From assembly GCF_000801295.1 (NCBI RefSeq), contig NZ_AP012978.1, forward strand, positions 1,426,001 to 1,490,000: 64,000 bases of DNA, written 5' to 3'. The notes beneath the pieces are model-generated. The model ran no database searches. It had not been told where the DNA came from and was given only the letters and a program-made list of their open reading frames with translations. The position numbers and the translations under genes are program-made. Source of the DNA: an endosymbiont of unidentified scaly snail isolate Monju (GTDB lineage Bacteria > Pseudomonadota > Gammaproteobacteria > Chromatiales > Chromatiaceae). Shown one piece after another: positions 24,103-34,032 of this stretch (within the stretch, counting starts at the first letter, position 1; every line of letters begins with the position of its first letter).

Positions 24103-25498
24103 TGACGCAACCCACACCGCCGACGCCAACGGCGGCGAACTCTACCAGAAGCACAAGAAGGTCTATGTGCGCGAGGTGCACGGCCTGTTCGCCACCCTGC
24201 GCAACACCGCCATGGTGGTCCTGCTGGGCCTGTACTACGGCGTGGCCTGGATCAACTGGGACGGTCACCAGGCCGTGCTGTTCGACCTGCCGGCCCGCAA
24301 GTTCTACCTGTTCGGCCTGGTGTTCTGGCCACAGGACTTCATCTACCTGTCGGCACTGCTGATCATCGCCGCCATCGCCCTGTTCATGTTCACCTCCCTG
24401 GCCGGGCGCCTGTGGTGCGGCTATGCCTGCCCGCAGACGGTCTGGACCGAGATCTACATGCTCATGGAACGCTGGATCGAGGGTGACGGCCGCAAGCAGC
24501 GCAAGCTCGACCAGGGCAAGCACGACGCCCACTACTACCGCGTCAAGATCACCAAGCACGCGCTCTGGCTGGCCTTCTCGCTGTGGACCGGTTTCACCTT
24601 CGTGGGCTATTTCACGCCCATCCGCGAGTTGGCACACAACTTCATCACCTGGAACCTCGGCCCCTGGGAGGCCTTCTGGATCTTCTTCTACGGCTTCGCC
24701 ACCTATGGCAACGCCGGGTTCCTGCGCGAACAGGTCTGCATCTACATGTGCCCCTATGCGCGCTTCCAGAGCGCCATGTTCGACCGCGATACCCTGGTCA
24801 TCAGCTACGACGTCAAGCGCGGCGAGCCGCGCTCGCGTAAACCGAAAAAGAACGCCGCCGACGGCGAGAAGACCGGCGATTGCGTGGACTGCGGCCTGTG
24901 CGTCCAGGTCTGCCCCACCGGCATCGACATCCGCAACGGCCTGCAATACCAGTGCATCGGCTGCGCCGCCTGTGTCGATATCTGCGACCAGGTCATGGAG
25001 AAGATCGGCAAGCCCAAGGGGCTGATCCGCTACACCACCGAGAATGCGCTGGAAGGCAAGCCCACGCATATCCTGCGCCCGCGGCTGTTCGTCTACATCG
25101 GCATCCTGACGCTGGTCACCGGCCTGCTGTTCTGGGCCATCCTGTCGCGTACGCCGCTCGAGATAGACATCATCCGCGATCGCAGCGCCCTCTATACCGA
25201 AAACCAGATGGGCCTGATCGAGAACGTCTACCGGTTGAAGGTCATCAACATGGACCAGCATCCACACGACTTCGAGATCACTGTCGAGGGCATCGAAGGC
25301 ATCTCGCTGGTCGGCAAGTCGCCGTTGGTGGTGCATGTCGAGAGCGGCGACGTGGTTGACGTGCCGGTGCGCGTCCAGGTCGATCCCGAATCGATCCATT
25401 CGCGCTCCACCCAGATCTTCTTCAATGTGCTCGCCCGCGACAGGCACGAGCTGTTCCGCCATGAACCGGCCCGCTTCCTCGGCCCCGTATCCCGATGA
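24092..25498 (+). CDS. ccoG: cbb3 oxidase assembly polyferredoxin CcoG/FixG
   Basis: A 468-residue membrane-bound iron-sulfur protein linked to copper reduction during cbb3 assembly. Membrane helices surround the motif RLWCGYACPQTVWTEIY, and a second short Cys motif is EQVCIYMCPYARFQ. Two ferredoxin-type clusters follow: CVDCGLCVQVCPTGIDI and CIGCAACVDICD. The C-terminal Ig-like FixG domain (RLKVINMDQHPHDFEI onwards) is periplasmic. The start is TTG 24092, inside the preceding gene. Confidence 0.94.
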   Translation: MSSNDATHTADANGGELYQKHKKVYVREVHGLFATLRNTAMVVLLGLYYGVAWINWDGHQAVLFDLPARKFYLFGLVFWPQDFIYLSALLIIAAIALFMFTSLAGRLWCGYACPQTVWTEIYMLMERWIEGDGRKQRKLDQGKHDAHYYRVKITKHALWLAFSLWTGFTFVGYFTPIRELAHNFITWNLGPWEAFWIFFYGFATYGNAGFLREQVCIYMCPYARFQSAMFDRDTLVISYDVKRGEPRSRKPKKNAADGEKTGDCVDCGLCVQVCPTGIDIRNGLQYQCIGCAACVDICDQVMEKIGKPKGLIRYTTENALEGKPTHILRPRLFVYIGILTLVTGLLFWAILSRTPLEIDIIRDRSALYTENQMGLIENVYRLKVINMDQHPHDFEITVEGIEGISLVGKSPLVVHVESGDVVDVPVRVQVDPESIHSRSTQIFFNVLARDRHELFRHEPARFLGPVSR

Positions 25499-25524
25499 AC
25501 CCTGATTTCCAGGAGAACAACGCC

Positions 25525-26034
25525 ATGCGCACTGCAGACGAATTGCTGCCCCGCCCCTGGTATCGCCAGTTCTGGCCCTGGTTTCTCATCAGTATCCCGC
25601 TGGCCGCCATCGTCGCCTCGATCGTGACCATCAACCTGGCGATCGACAGTAACGATGGCCTGGTGGTGGACAACTACTACAAGAAGGGCCTGGCGATCCA
25701 CCTGGATGCCGAGGCCCTGCAACGGGCTCGCAACCTGGGCGTGGAGGCCGATATCCGCATCTCGCAGGCCAAGCACCTGCTCGATCTGAACCTGAAAACG
25801 CGTTCGCAACAGGCCCAGGGTCGGTTACAGATCGCCCTGCGCCACCCCACCCAGGCCCATCACGACCTGCTGCTTGACCTGGTTCCCGCCGGGCCCCATC
25901 ACTATCGGGCCGAGTTGCCTGCCGACATGGCGCGGGTCAACTGGGTGATCCAGCTCAGCGCCCCGGAGAGCGGCTGGCAACTGCACGGCCGCATCGACAA
26001 CAACCAGGACGAGGCGCAGCTGCTGCTGCGCTGA
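25525..26034 (+). CDS. ccoH: FixH/CcoH-family cbb3 assembly protein
   Basis: A 169-residue membrane protein needed for cbb3 oxidase maturation in other bacteria. The N-terminal motif PWYRQFWPWFLISIPLAAI forms the membrane anchor, followed by DGLVVDNYYKKGLAI, a FixH hallmark, and a periplasmic beta domain. I chose ATG 25525 because AGGAG lies 8 bases upstream; ATG 25495, overlapping the ccoG stop, is possible. ccoI and ccoS, which often follow, are not in this window. Confidence 0.9.
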   Translation: MRTADELLPRPWYRQFWPWFLISIPLAAIVASIVTINLAIDSNDGLVVDNYYKKGLAIHLDAEALQRARNLGVEADIRISQAKHLLDLNLKTRSQQAQGRLQIALRHPTQAHHDLLLDLVPAGPHHYRAELPADMARVNWVIQLSAPESGWQLHGRIDNNQDEAQLLLR

Positions 26035-26179
26035 AGGGGCGCAGCGAAGAAAGACAAGGAGATAGCCGGCCTCTCTTTCGTTCCCCTCCGGGGAAAGGGC
26101 CGGAACCCGGGGCCGAGGGGGAGAAGCACCACGAACTTGCCCCCTGCCCGCTCCGGGGAGAGGGCGGGAGTGAGCGGCA
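26035..26179. other. G/C-rich palindromic spacer between ccoH and dnaQ
   Basis: The two genes converge here. The spacer holds inverted GC blocks (CCCCTCCGGGGAAAGGG and GCTCCGGGGAGAGGGCGGG). It could terminate both genes, but no T run is present. Confidence 0.4.
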
Positions 26180-26908
26180 TCAGCCCTCGGCACGCCACAG
26201 GGTCTTGCCGCCCGAGGCCTTGTCGATGGCAGCCAGCCGTTGTTCATGGCGCGCGAGCTCCTCGGCGCTGGCGCGCACCACCCGCAGCGGCGGACGATCG
26301 GCTGGCAGACGGCGGATGCCCGAGGCCTCGCCCTCGCTCGACTCACCGTCTTCTTCCCCCTCCAGGCTGAGCGTCTTCTGGCCACCGGTCATGGCCAGGT
26401 ACACATCGGCCAGGATCTCGGCATCGAGCAGTGCGCCGTGCTTGGTGCGATGCGCATTGTCGATGTCGTAGCGCCCGCACAGGGCATCCAGGCTGTTGCG
26501 CTGCCCCGGGTGCATCTCGCGCGCCATCACCAGCGTGTCGGTGATCTCGCACAACTCGGCCATGCGCGGCCCCTCCGGCAGGCGCGCGAACTCGGCGTCG
26601 ATGAAGCCCACATCGAACGGTGCGTTGTGGATGATGACCTCGGCCCCACGCAGGTAGGCGATGAACTCCTCGGCAATGTCGGCAAAGCGCGGCTTGTCGG
26701 CCAGGAACTCGTTGGTGATGCCGTGCACCTCGACCGCGCCGGCATCGATCTCGCGATCCGGCTGCAGGTAGACATGGAAATTGTTGCCGGTGAGCCGCCG
26801 GTCGATCAGCTCGACACAGCCGATCTCGATGATACGGTGCCCCTGCGCCGGCTCCAGGCCGGTGGTCTCGGTATCCAGCACGATCTGGCGCTTGCCTGCC
26901 TCGCTCAC
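26180..26908 (-). CDS. dnaQ: DNA polymerase III epsilon subunit (3'-5' exonuclease)
   Basis: Proofreading exonuclease of the replicative polymerase, 242 residues. The three Exo motifs of the DEDDh class are visible: [26 protein letters not shown], and [15 protein letters not shown]. The start is GTG 26908, whose GTGA overlaps the rnhA stop and gives the normal length. The tail after residue 190 ([12 protein letters not shown]) is acidic and low complexity. dnaQ next to rnhA is the common gammaproteobacterial arrangement, although here both are read in the same direction. Confidence 0.95.
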   Translation of the reverse strand: MSEAGKRQIVLDTETTGLEPAQGHRIIEIGCVELIDRRLTGNNFHVYLQPDREIDAGAVEVHGITNEFLADKPRFADIAEEFIAYLRGAEVIIHNAPFDVGFIDAEFARLPEGPRMAELCEITDTLVMAREMHPGQRNSLDALCGRYDIDNAHRTKHGALLDAEILADVYLAMTGGQKTLSLEGEEDGESSEGEASGIRRLPADRPPLRVVRASAEELARHEQRLAAIDKASGGKTLWRAEG

Positions 26909-27345
26909 CCTTCCATCTCCTCGATACCGCGGTTGGCCAGTGCATCCGCGCGTTCGTTCTCCGCGTGCCCGGTATGCCCGCGCACCCACTGCCATTCGAT
27001 GTCATGGCGACCGGCGGCCTCCTCCAGGCGCTGCCACAGGTCGGCGTTCTTCACCGGCTTCTTCGCACTGGTCTTCCAGCCATTGCGTTTCCAGTTGTGG
27101 ATCCACTGGGTGATACCGTTCTTCACGTACTGCGAATCGGTGGTGACGATCACCCGGCTGGGCCGCCTCAGCGCCTCCAGACCGCGGATCACCGCCATCA
27201 GCTCCATGCGATTGTTGGTCGTCTCCGGCTCACCGCCCCACAGTTCCTTTTCCACGTCGCCATAGCGCAGCAGGGCACCCCAGCCTCCGGGACCGGGGTT
27301 GCCCCTGCAGGCGCCATCGGTAAAGAGTTCCACCGGCTTGTTCAT
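26905..27345 (-). CDS. rnhA: ribonuclease HI
   Basis: Cuts the RNA strand of RNA-DNA hybrids, 146 residues. The catalytic carboxylates are in [38 protein letters not shown] and [11 protein letters not shown], and the basic handle region [15 protein letters not shown] is present. ATG 27345 is the natural start; it overlaps the stop of the methyltransferase gene. Followed by dnaQ with a 4-base overlap. Confidence 0.97.
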   Translation of the reverse strand: MNKPVELFTDGACRGNPGPGGWGALLRYGDVEKELWGGEPETTNNRMELMAVIRGLEALRRPSRVIVTTDSQYVKNGITQWIHNWKRNGWKTSAKKPVKNADLWQRLEEAAGRHDIEWQWVRGHTGHAENERADALANRGIEEMEG

Positions 27346-28127
27346 GTCGTGTCGTTTTCCCGTTTCATCGAACCGCGCGCGGAGGGCTCGACCACCCCAC
27401 GCGGCGAAAGCACGCGCAAGGCCCGCCAGCGCGGGCGGATCGGGGTCACGGTGGACACCCGCTTGACTGCGCGGATCACGTAGACCCCGGCGAACATCGG
27501 CCACAGGCGCCGTGCCAACCGCTCGAAGCGTCCCGGTGGTCCCGCGCCCAGCGCAACGTGCGCCAATGACAGACCGAAACCGGTGACATCGGTGTATTCG
27601 ATATCGAAACCCAGCAGACCCAGCCAGTCGGCCACCCGGCGGTAGGAGAGAAAATGCCCGCACCAGGGCACCTGGCCACGCCGCTTGAGAAACCAGCGCC
27701 ATATCCCCCACAAGCTGAAAGGGTTGAAACCGACGATCAGCACCCGCCCCTCGGGAATCAGTACGCGCTCGACCTCGCGCAGCACCTGTTGCGGATCGAG
27801 CGCATAGTCCAGCCCATGGTGCAGCACGGCCACGTCGATGGCATCGGTGCGCAGCGGCAGGCGCTCGCCCTCGGCGAGAATATCCAGGGTGTCATCGCCC
27901 GTCCCCAGGCGCAGCTTTTCACGCACCGGGCAATCCGCCACGCCGGACAGGTCGCCGGCCACCCCCTGAATGTCCACCAGGTAGTAACCGAACAGCCCCT
28001 CCGACAAGCGCCTCAACAGGGCCTGCTCGGCCTGCAACAACGGGCGTCCAGCCTCGCCGGTGAACCACTGACACAGGGCCTGGCGGAATTCGGGGGAGGC
28101 CCCTTCACAGGTGGGAGTGGTGTGCAT
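27342..28127 (-). CDS. SAM-dependent methyltransferase (YafS-like)
   Basis: A 261-residue methyltransferase-fold protein found upstream of rnhA in many gammaproteobacteria. Motif I is not a classic glycine loop; the recognisable part is [18 protein letters not shown] then [15 protein letters not shown] and [12 protein letters not shown], typical of the methyltransferase 11 family. Substrate unknown. ATG 28127 gives the family length. It is divergent from mltD, with only 42 bases between the starts. Confidence 0.8.
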   Translation of the reverse strand: MHTTPTCEGASPEFRQALCQWFTGEAGRPLLQAEQALLRRLSEGLFGYYLVDIQGVAGDLSGVADCPVREKLRLGTGDDTLDILAEGERLPLRTDAIDVAVLHHGLDYALDPQQVLREVERVLIPEGRVLIVGFNPFSLWGIWRWFLKRRGQVPWCGHFLSYRRVADWLGLLGFDIEYTDVTGFGLSLAHVALGAGPPGRFERLARRLWPMFAGVYVIRAVKRVSTVTPIRPRWRALRVLSPRGVVEPSARGSMKRENDTT

Positions 28128-28169
28128 CAGAGTGGTTGGATCCCGCTGGATTTCGTATAGTCCCGCGCC

Positions 28170-29617
28170 ATGATTTGCGCGCCGGACACCGCCATAGCCC
28201 TCGATTCTGACCAAAGCCGCCGCTTCCGGCAATGGCTGATTCCGGCCGCTCGCCTGGCCCTGCTCGCGGCCCTGCTGTCGCTGACCGGCTGTGTGCTCCC
28301 GCCAGGCGAGCCCACGGTGCGCCCCGATACCCCGCCAGCCCCTGAAACGAAAGCCCCCCGCCCGCGCACGGGGCAATGCCGACACCCCCATCGGTCGATG
28401 TCGAAACGGCGTCGGCAGACAGGGAGCTGCCGACAAACGTTCCCGCCCCCCCTGCCGACCTCTGGGAACGGCTGCGCCGGCGCTTCCGCTTCCAGGGTCT
28501 CGAACACCCGCGCATCGAGGCCGAGCTGAACCGCCTGCGCCGCCACCCGGCCGCGCTGCGCGCCCTGTTCAACCGCGCCACACCTTACCTGTACTACATC
28601 ACCAACGAGGTGGAAACCCGCGACATGCCGGGCGAGATCGCCCTGCTGCCGATGGTGGAGAGCGGTTTCCGGCCCCGGGCCTATTCGCCCAACGGCGCCG
28701 CGGGACTGTGGCAGTTCATGCCGGGCACCGCGCACATGCTGGGGCTGCGCAGAGACCGCTGGTACGATGGGCGGCGTGATGTGCTCGCCGCCACTCCGAC
28801 CGCCCTGAAATACCTCGAGATCCTGCGCCGCCAACTCGACGACGACTGGCTGCACGCGCTCGCCGCCTACAACTGCGGCATCGGTACGGTGCGCCAGGCC
28901 ATTCGCCGCGCCACCAGGGCACGGCGCTCGATCGCCTACTGGGAACTGGACCTGCCGGACGAGACCGACGCCTACGTGCCACGCCTGCTGGCGATCGCGC
29001 GCATCGTCGCCGATCCCGACGCCTTCGGTATTGCCCTGCCGTCACTCGCCGATCGGCCGCAATTTGCCACCATCGAAATCGACGCCCCACTGGACCTGGC
29101 GGTCGCCGCCAGGCTGGCCGAGGTCCCCCTGGCCGAGTTCCTGCGTCTGAACCCGGCCTACCCGCGCGGAGTGACCCCGCCCGACCGGCCCGCCACCCTG
29201 CTGATCCCGGTCGAGCGCCAGGCGGCTTTCAAGGAGGCGCTGGCGGCCCTGCCGAAACGCCAGTGGCGACACTGGGCGGAACACCGCGTGAAAAAGGGCG
29301 ACAGCCTGATCCGCATCGCCCGGCGCTACCGCGTGAGCGTGAGCGCGATCCGCCAGGCCAATGGCCTGCGCGGTCACCTGATCCGTACCGGACGCATCCT
29401 GCGCATTCCGCTCGCCGGCCAGGCCAGCGACCGCCAGCAGGGCATCGCCGTGCGCCACGGCCCGCGTATCCGCTACCGGGTCCGCAAGGGCGACTCACTC
29501 TACACCATCGCACGCAAGTTCCAGGTGTCGGTACGTGATCTCAAGCGCTGGAACAAGGTGGGACGCTACATCCGGCCCGGCCAACGCCTGGTCGTCTATC
29601 CCGGCAGCGCGGGCTGA
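28170..29617 (+). pseudogene. mltD: membrane-bound lytic transglycosylase D with two LysM domains, frame-split
   Basis: The signal region and the body are in different frames. The lipoprotein signal with lipobox LLSLTGC is read from ATG 28170 to about 28370 (PTVRPDTPPAPETKAP). The catalytic part continues in another frame from about 28376: MVESGFRPRAYS with the catalytic Glu, GLWQFMPGTA, and HALAAYNCG. Two LysM repeats end the protein, each starting near RVKKGDSL or RVRKGDSL. One extra C in the run GCCCCCCGCCC near 28353 would join the frames. It is either an assembly error or a broken gene. The intact protein cleaves peptidoglycan at the outer membrane. Confidence 0.82.
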
Positions 29618-29795
29618 GACACCTCGTTTGCAAGCCTGCCCCCCGCTTGGCGACTATCGGCCAGCATGGGGCACATGGATAGCGATGACACCCACTCGGG
29701 GGCATACGCGGTCCCAGCCCTCGACACCTGCCAGATCACCTGCTGCGGGTACACCAGACCTGCATGGCCATGGACAGGCAGTGTCTGAATTACCT
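29618..29795. other. intergenic region before the repeat array
   Basis: No gene is supported in this stretch. It leads into the tandem repeats at 29796; after the array, 30064-30152 is also empty. Confidence 0.4.
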
Positions 29796-30063
29796 GTGGG
29801 AGCGGCATCTCCGCCGCGAACCTTCGGCCCGGGGACGGGCCTCCTACATTACCTGTGGGAGCGGCGTCCCCGCCGCGAACCTTCGGCCCGGGGACGGGCC
29901 TCCTACATTACCTGTGGGAGCGGCATCTCCGCCGCGAACCTTCGGCCCGGGGACGGGCCTCCTACATTGCCTGTGGGAGCGGCGTCCCCGCCGCGAACCT
30001 TCGGCCCGGGGACGGGCCTCCTACATTGCCTGTGGGAGCGGCGTCCCCGCCGCGAACCCTCCG
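29796..30063. repeat. REP-like tandem array, five units of exactly 59 bases
   Basis: Units begin at 29796, 29855, 29914, 29973 and 30032. Each contains GTGGGAGCGGC followed by a hairpin (GCGGCG/CGCCGC, with CATCTC and GTCCCC variants) and the second hairpin GGCCCGGGGACGGGCC, then CTCCTACATT. The last unit is incomplete. The near-identity of the copies indicates recent tandem duplication. It lies between converging mltD and the Cys-rich lipoprotein gene. Confidence 0.93.
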
Positions 30064-30152
30064 GCTGACTCGGGAACGATTCCTGCGGGCAAACCAGCCC
30101 ACTTTGCACAATGACAGAAAAGAGCTGCAACACGCTTGCCACGTCCTGCCCC

Positions 30153-30749
30153 CTATTCCTGCTCGTCGCAGTTGGCCACGCACACCCGGCGGCTGCGCAC
30201 CTCGCCCCCGCAGCCGATGTAACAGGCGCGGAAGCTCGCATCGCAGTCGCAGTCACGCCGGCAATCGGCCTGGTAACGTGCCACCAGGGATTCCAGCGTC
30301 GGTTCCGCAGGGCGCTCCGGCGGATCCGGCAACACGAGCGCATCCCTTTCGCGGCGCAGGCGGTTCAGCTCGCTGCAGCCGGAGCGCTCATCCCGGGTGC
30401 AGCGGGGCTCCAGTTGCGCGATGCGCGCCTCCAGTAATTGGCGCTGGCGCAGTTGCAAGGCCTGCTCGTCCAGCCAGAGTTCACGTTCGCGCAGGTAGAT
30501 GTCCAGCCGGTCCAGATAGGCCCGACGCCTGGCCGGCAGGTCGGTGTGGGCGCGCGCCTCTGCCCTCTCCCTGCATGCCTGGAAGCGGTGGTCGCAGGCG
30601 GCTTCGCAGGCCTGGCGCTGTTGCTCGCAGCCGGCGATGCAGGCCCGCGCCTTGCGGTCCGCCGGCGGGACGAAGTCCTCGATCACCTCGTAGCGGGCGC
30701 CACAACCGGCCAGCAACAGGATCGCCAGAATCCAGAGTGCGATCTTCAC
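30153..30749 (-). CDS. Cys-rich lipoprotein, function unknown
   Basis: A 198-residue lipoprotein: signal ALWILAILLLAGC gives the lipidated Cys near residue 16. The mature protein has 14 further Cys, mostly as repeated C-x3-C pairs: CIAGC, CEAAC, then CRRDC, CYIGC and CVANC, with six residues between several pairs. Between these clusters lies a long charged helix (RRAYLDRLDIYLRERELW). The pattern suggests disulfide-bonded helical hairpins or metal binding. It follows the yejF-like gene by 3 bases and is probably in the same operon, so it may work with the peptide importer (inference). Confidence 0.7.
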   Translation of the reverse strand: MKIALWILAILLLAGCGARYEVIEDFVPPADRKARACIAGCEQQRQACEAACDHRFQACRERAEARAHTDLPARRRAYLDRLDIYLRERELWLDEQALQLRQRQLLEARIAQLEPRCTRDERSGCSELNRLRRERDALVLPDPPERPAEPTLESLVARYQADCRRDCDCDASFRACYIGCGGEVRSRRVCVANCDEQE

Positions 30750-30752
30750 GGC

Positions 30753-32750
30753 TTATTCCTTGTCTTCGTACAACCAGCAGGCGACCCAATGCCCTGGCGC
30801 CAGCTCGCGCAGTGGCGGATAGGCCTCGTGGCAGCGCGGCATCACCCGCGGACACCGCTCGTGGAAATGGCAGCCGGGCGGCGGTGCGGCCGGTGACGGC
30901 AGGTCGCCCTCGAGGCGGATGACCGTGCGCCGATGCTCCGGATCGGGCACCGGCACCGCCGCCAGCAGGGCCCGGGTATAGGGGTGTGCCGGATCCTCCA
31001 GGACCGTCTGGGCCGCACCCAGCTCGACGATGCGCCCCAGATACATCACCGCCACCTCGTCGGCCAGGTAGGCCGCCACCGAGATATCGTGAGTGATGAA
31101 CAGGTAGGCCAGGCCCAGTTCGTCCTGCAGCCCCTCGAGCAGGTTGAGCACCTGGGCCTGCACGCTCACGTCCAGCGCGCTGGTCGGCTCGTCGCATACG
31201 ATCAGGCGTGGATCGACCGCCAGGGCGCGGGCGATGGCGATGCGCTGACGCTGGCCGCCGGAGAACTCGTGCGGATAGCGGCGCAGTGCCGCGGCCGACA
31301 GCCCAACCTGGTCCAGCAGTTCGATGACACGCTCGCGGCGCTCGGCGCGCGAGGCGCCAATGCCCTGCGCCACCATGCCCTCGGCGACGATGTCCTCGAC
31401 CAGCATGCGCGGGTTCATCGACGAGGCCGGGTCCTGGAAGATGATCTGGAACTGGCGGCGCAGCCGGCGCAGGGCTTCGCCCCGCAAGCGGGTCAACTCA
31501 ACGCCATCGAAACGCACGCTGCCACCGGTTGGCCGCAGCAGTTGCAGCAACGCCTTGCCGGCAGTGGTCTTGCCGCAACCCGATTCACCCACCAGTGCCA
31601 GGGTACGCCCGGGCCAGAGGTCGATGTCCAGGCCATCGACCGCACGCACCTGCCCCACCACACGACGCAGCACGCCCTTGCGGATGGGGAAATGCACTTG
31701 CAGGCCGCGCGCGCGGAGCAACGGCTCCGCCGCCCTGGCAGGCGCGGCGCCCTCGTCACGAGCAGCAGGCGGCCCCAGGGCGATCTGTTCGACCGCCAGG
31801 TGACAGCGATAGCCGTCTTCGGCCTCACCGCGCCACGGCGGCGCTGCCCCCTCGCAGACCGCCTGGCGGGCCTCGCAACGATCGAGGAAACGGCAGCGGG
31901 TGAAGGTCCGGTCCAGCGGCGGCACCCTACCCGGGATGGCGTCCAGGCCCTGCGTCCGCTTGTCCGCCCCGGGTATGGCGCGGAACAGCTTGCGACTGTA
32001 GGGATGACGCGGGTTGGCGAAGAACTCGTGCACGCCAGCCGTCTCCACCAGCTGCCCGGCGTACATCACCCCCACCCGATCGGCCATCTCCGCGACCACG
32101 CCCAGGTCGTGGGTGATCAACAGGATGGCCATGCCGGTCTCGCGCTGCAGGTCGCGCAGCAGCTCCAGCACCTGCGCCTGGATGGTCACGTCCAGCGCGG
32201 TGGTCGGCTCGTCGGCGATCAGCACCTTGGGGCGGCCGGCCAGGGCGATGGCGATCATCACCCGCTGCTTCATGCCGCCGGAGAGCTGGTGTGGGTATTC
32301 GTCCACGCGGTGCTCGGGATCAGAGATGCCAACCTGGCGGAACAGCTCGATCACTCTTGGACGTGGATTCGCGGCATGTTCCGGGTCGTGCAGCCGCACC
32401 GCCTCGGCCACCTGGCGACCGACGCTCATCACCGGATTGAGCGAGGTCATGGGTTCCTGGAAGATCATGCCGATGCTGCCGCCGCGCTCGCGGCGCATCT
32501 CCGCCTCGGTGAGGTCCAGCAGGGAACGCCCCTCGAGCAGTACCTCACCGGCGACGATGCGCCCGGAAGGCGGCAGCAGGCGCATCAGCGAATAGGCGAT
32601 CATGGACTTGCCGCAGCCCGACTCGCCCACCAGCACGTAGGTCTCGCCATGCCGCAGCGCCAGGTCCACCCCGTCGACCGCGCGCACCGGCTGGTCCTCC
32701 GGCCCCAGCCAGGTGCGCAGGCCCCGGGCCTCCAGCAGCAGATCGCTCAT
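30753..32750 (-). CDS. yejF: oligopeptide ABC transporter ATPase, two fused ATPase domains (YejF-like)
   Basis: A 665-residue double ATPase that powers peptide import. Domain 1: Walker [10 protein letters not shown], signature LSGGMKQR, Walker [13 protein letters not shown]. Domain 2: [29 protein letters not shown]. Each domain ends with the oligopeptide-family Cys-containing tail ([21 protein letters not shown]). ATG 32750 overlaps the permease stop in ATGA. It belongs to the operon substrate-binding protein, two permeases, ATPase. Confidence 0.92.
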   Translation of the reverse strand: MSDLLLEARGLRTWLGPEDQPVRAVDGVDLALRHGETYVLVGESGCGKSMIAYSLMRLLPPSGRIVAGEVLLEGRSLLDLTEAEMRRERGGSIGMIFQEPMTSLNPVMSVGRQVAEAVRLHDPEHAANPRPRVIELFRQVGISDPEHRVDEYPHQLSGGMKQRVMIAIALAGRPKVLIADEPTTALDVTIQAQVLELLRDLQRETGMAILLITHDLGVVAEMADRVGVMYAGQLVETAGVHEFFANPRHPYSRKLFRAIPGADKRTQGLDAIPGRVPPLDRTFTRCRFLDRCEARQAVCEGAAPPWRGEAEDGYRCHLAVEQIALGPPAARDEGAAPARAAEPLLRARGLQVHFPIRKGVLRRVVGQVRAVDGLDIDLWPGRTLALVGESGCGKTTAGKALLQLLRPTGGSVRFDGVELTRLRGEALRRLRRQFQIIFQDPASSMNPRMLVEDIVAEGMVAQGIGASRAERRERVIELLDQVGLSAAALRRYPHEFSGGQRQRIAIARALAVDPRLIVCDEPTSALDVSVQAQVLNLLEGLQDELGLAYLFITHDISVAAYLADEVAVMYLGRIVELGAAQTVLEDPAHPYTRALLAAVPVPDPEHRRTVIRLEGDLPSPAAPPPGCHFHERCPRVMPRCHEAYPPLRELAPGHWVACWLYEDKE

Positions 32751-34032
32751 GTGCTCTCCTTCAGGCGCGGATCGAAGGCATCGCGCACCACGTCGGCAAA
32801 CAGGTTGGCCGCCAGCACCAGCACGAACATGAACACGAAGGCGGCCGCCAGCGACCACCAGACCACCGGCTCGCGTGCCAGCTCGAGGCGCGCGCTGTTG
32901 ATCATGTTGCCCCAGCTGTTGGTGTTGGGGTCGACCCCGATGTTGATATAGGACAGCACCGCCTCGGCCAGTACCAGGCCGCTGAAGTCCAGCACCACCA
33001 CGATGAGCACGATGTGCATCACGTTCGGCAGCACGTGGCGCGCCAGGATGGTGAAGTGCCGGACCCCGAAGGCCTGTGCCGCCTGCACGTACTCGAGCTG
33101 GCGCAGCTTGAGCGTCTCGCCACGCAACAGGCGGCACAGCGAGGTCCAGCTGGTCACTCCGAGGATCAGGCACAGGAAGAGCAGGCGCAGGTCGGCGCGT
33201 TCGGTCAGGCTGTTGAATTCCGCCTGGTGATTGTTCATGTAGATCTGCATCATCAGCACCGCGGCGGCGATCAACAGCACCCCGGGCACCGAACTGAGCG
33301 TGGTGTAGAGGTACTGGATGACATCGTCCACCCAGCCGCGGAAATAGCCGGCCATGATGCCCAGCAGCACCGCCGCCGGCAGCATCACCAGGGTGGTCAG
33401 GGTGCCGATCACCAACCCGGTGCGCACACTCTTGAGCGACTGGTAGAACACGTCCTCCCCCACCTTGTCGGTGCCCAGCAGGTGCCAGACCCCGGCCAGG
33501 GTCAGCACCAGACCGAGCAGCAGGGCCATCACCAACCCGGTCCAGGCGGCGCTGCGCAGGGCGGCCAGCTCGGGGGCGCGGAACAGGTGCCGCAAGCGCG
33601 CCGGGCGGCCAGGTGCGCCCCGCCCCACTTCAGGCGCGGGTAGTCGCGCACCTTGCGCCCGTCGGGCAGTTCGATGGTCTCGCGCATGTGCAGGTGTGTC
33701 GCGAAGGGTGCCGAATAGGTCTTCTCGCGATGCTCGCGCAGGGGGGTGGTGATCAGGTCGAGCAGGCTGAGCACCTCGGTGGCATAACGCGGCCGGCCCT
33801 GCGCATCCTGTCCCTGCAGCGGCCGGAAATGCACGGTGTCGAGCAGGCCGATGAACACATACACCGCCAGCACCACCAGCGCGCCCATGGCGGTGCGACT
33901 GGCCGCCACCTGCCGCCAGGGTGCGCGCAGGTGCTCATGGCGGCGCGCGTACAGCGCGAACCCCACCGCCAGTGCCAGCAGCAGGTAGATGAGCGCGTCG
34001 GTAGCGAGCACGACCGGCTGGAACACCATCAC
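32747..34032 (-). pseudogene. yejE: YejE-like peptide ABC permease, frameshifted
   Basis: The N-terminal part is read from 34032 (VLATDALIYLLLALAVGFAL, then DTVHFRPL and the YejE-type loop HMRETIELPDGRKVRDYPRL) to KWGGAHL near 33612. The C-terminal part (from LRHLFRAPELAALRSAAW to the end at 32747) is in another frame and holds the permease core with the EAA-like loop near QAAQAFGVRHFTILARHVLP. One additional G at CTGGCC near 33609 would make one 428-residue protein. Neighbours are intact and overlap by ATGA, so a sequencing error is as likely as a true lesion. Confidence 0.8.

Noticed and set aside
29796-30063. Regular 59-bp repeats as a CRISPR array
   Set aside because: The sequence between the hairpins is itself conserved in every unit, there are no variable spacers and no cas genes; the same unit occurs singly elsewhere.
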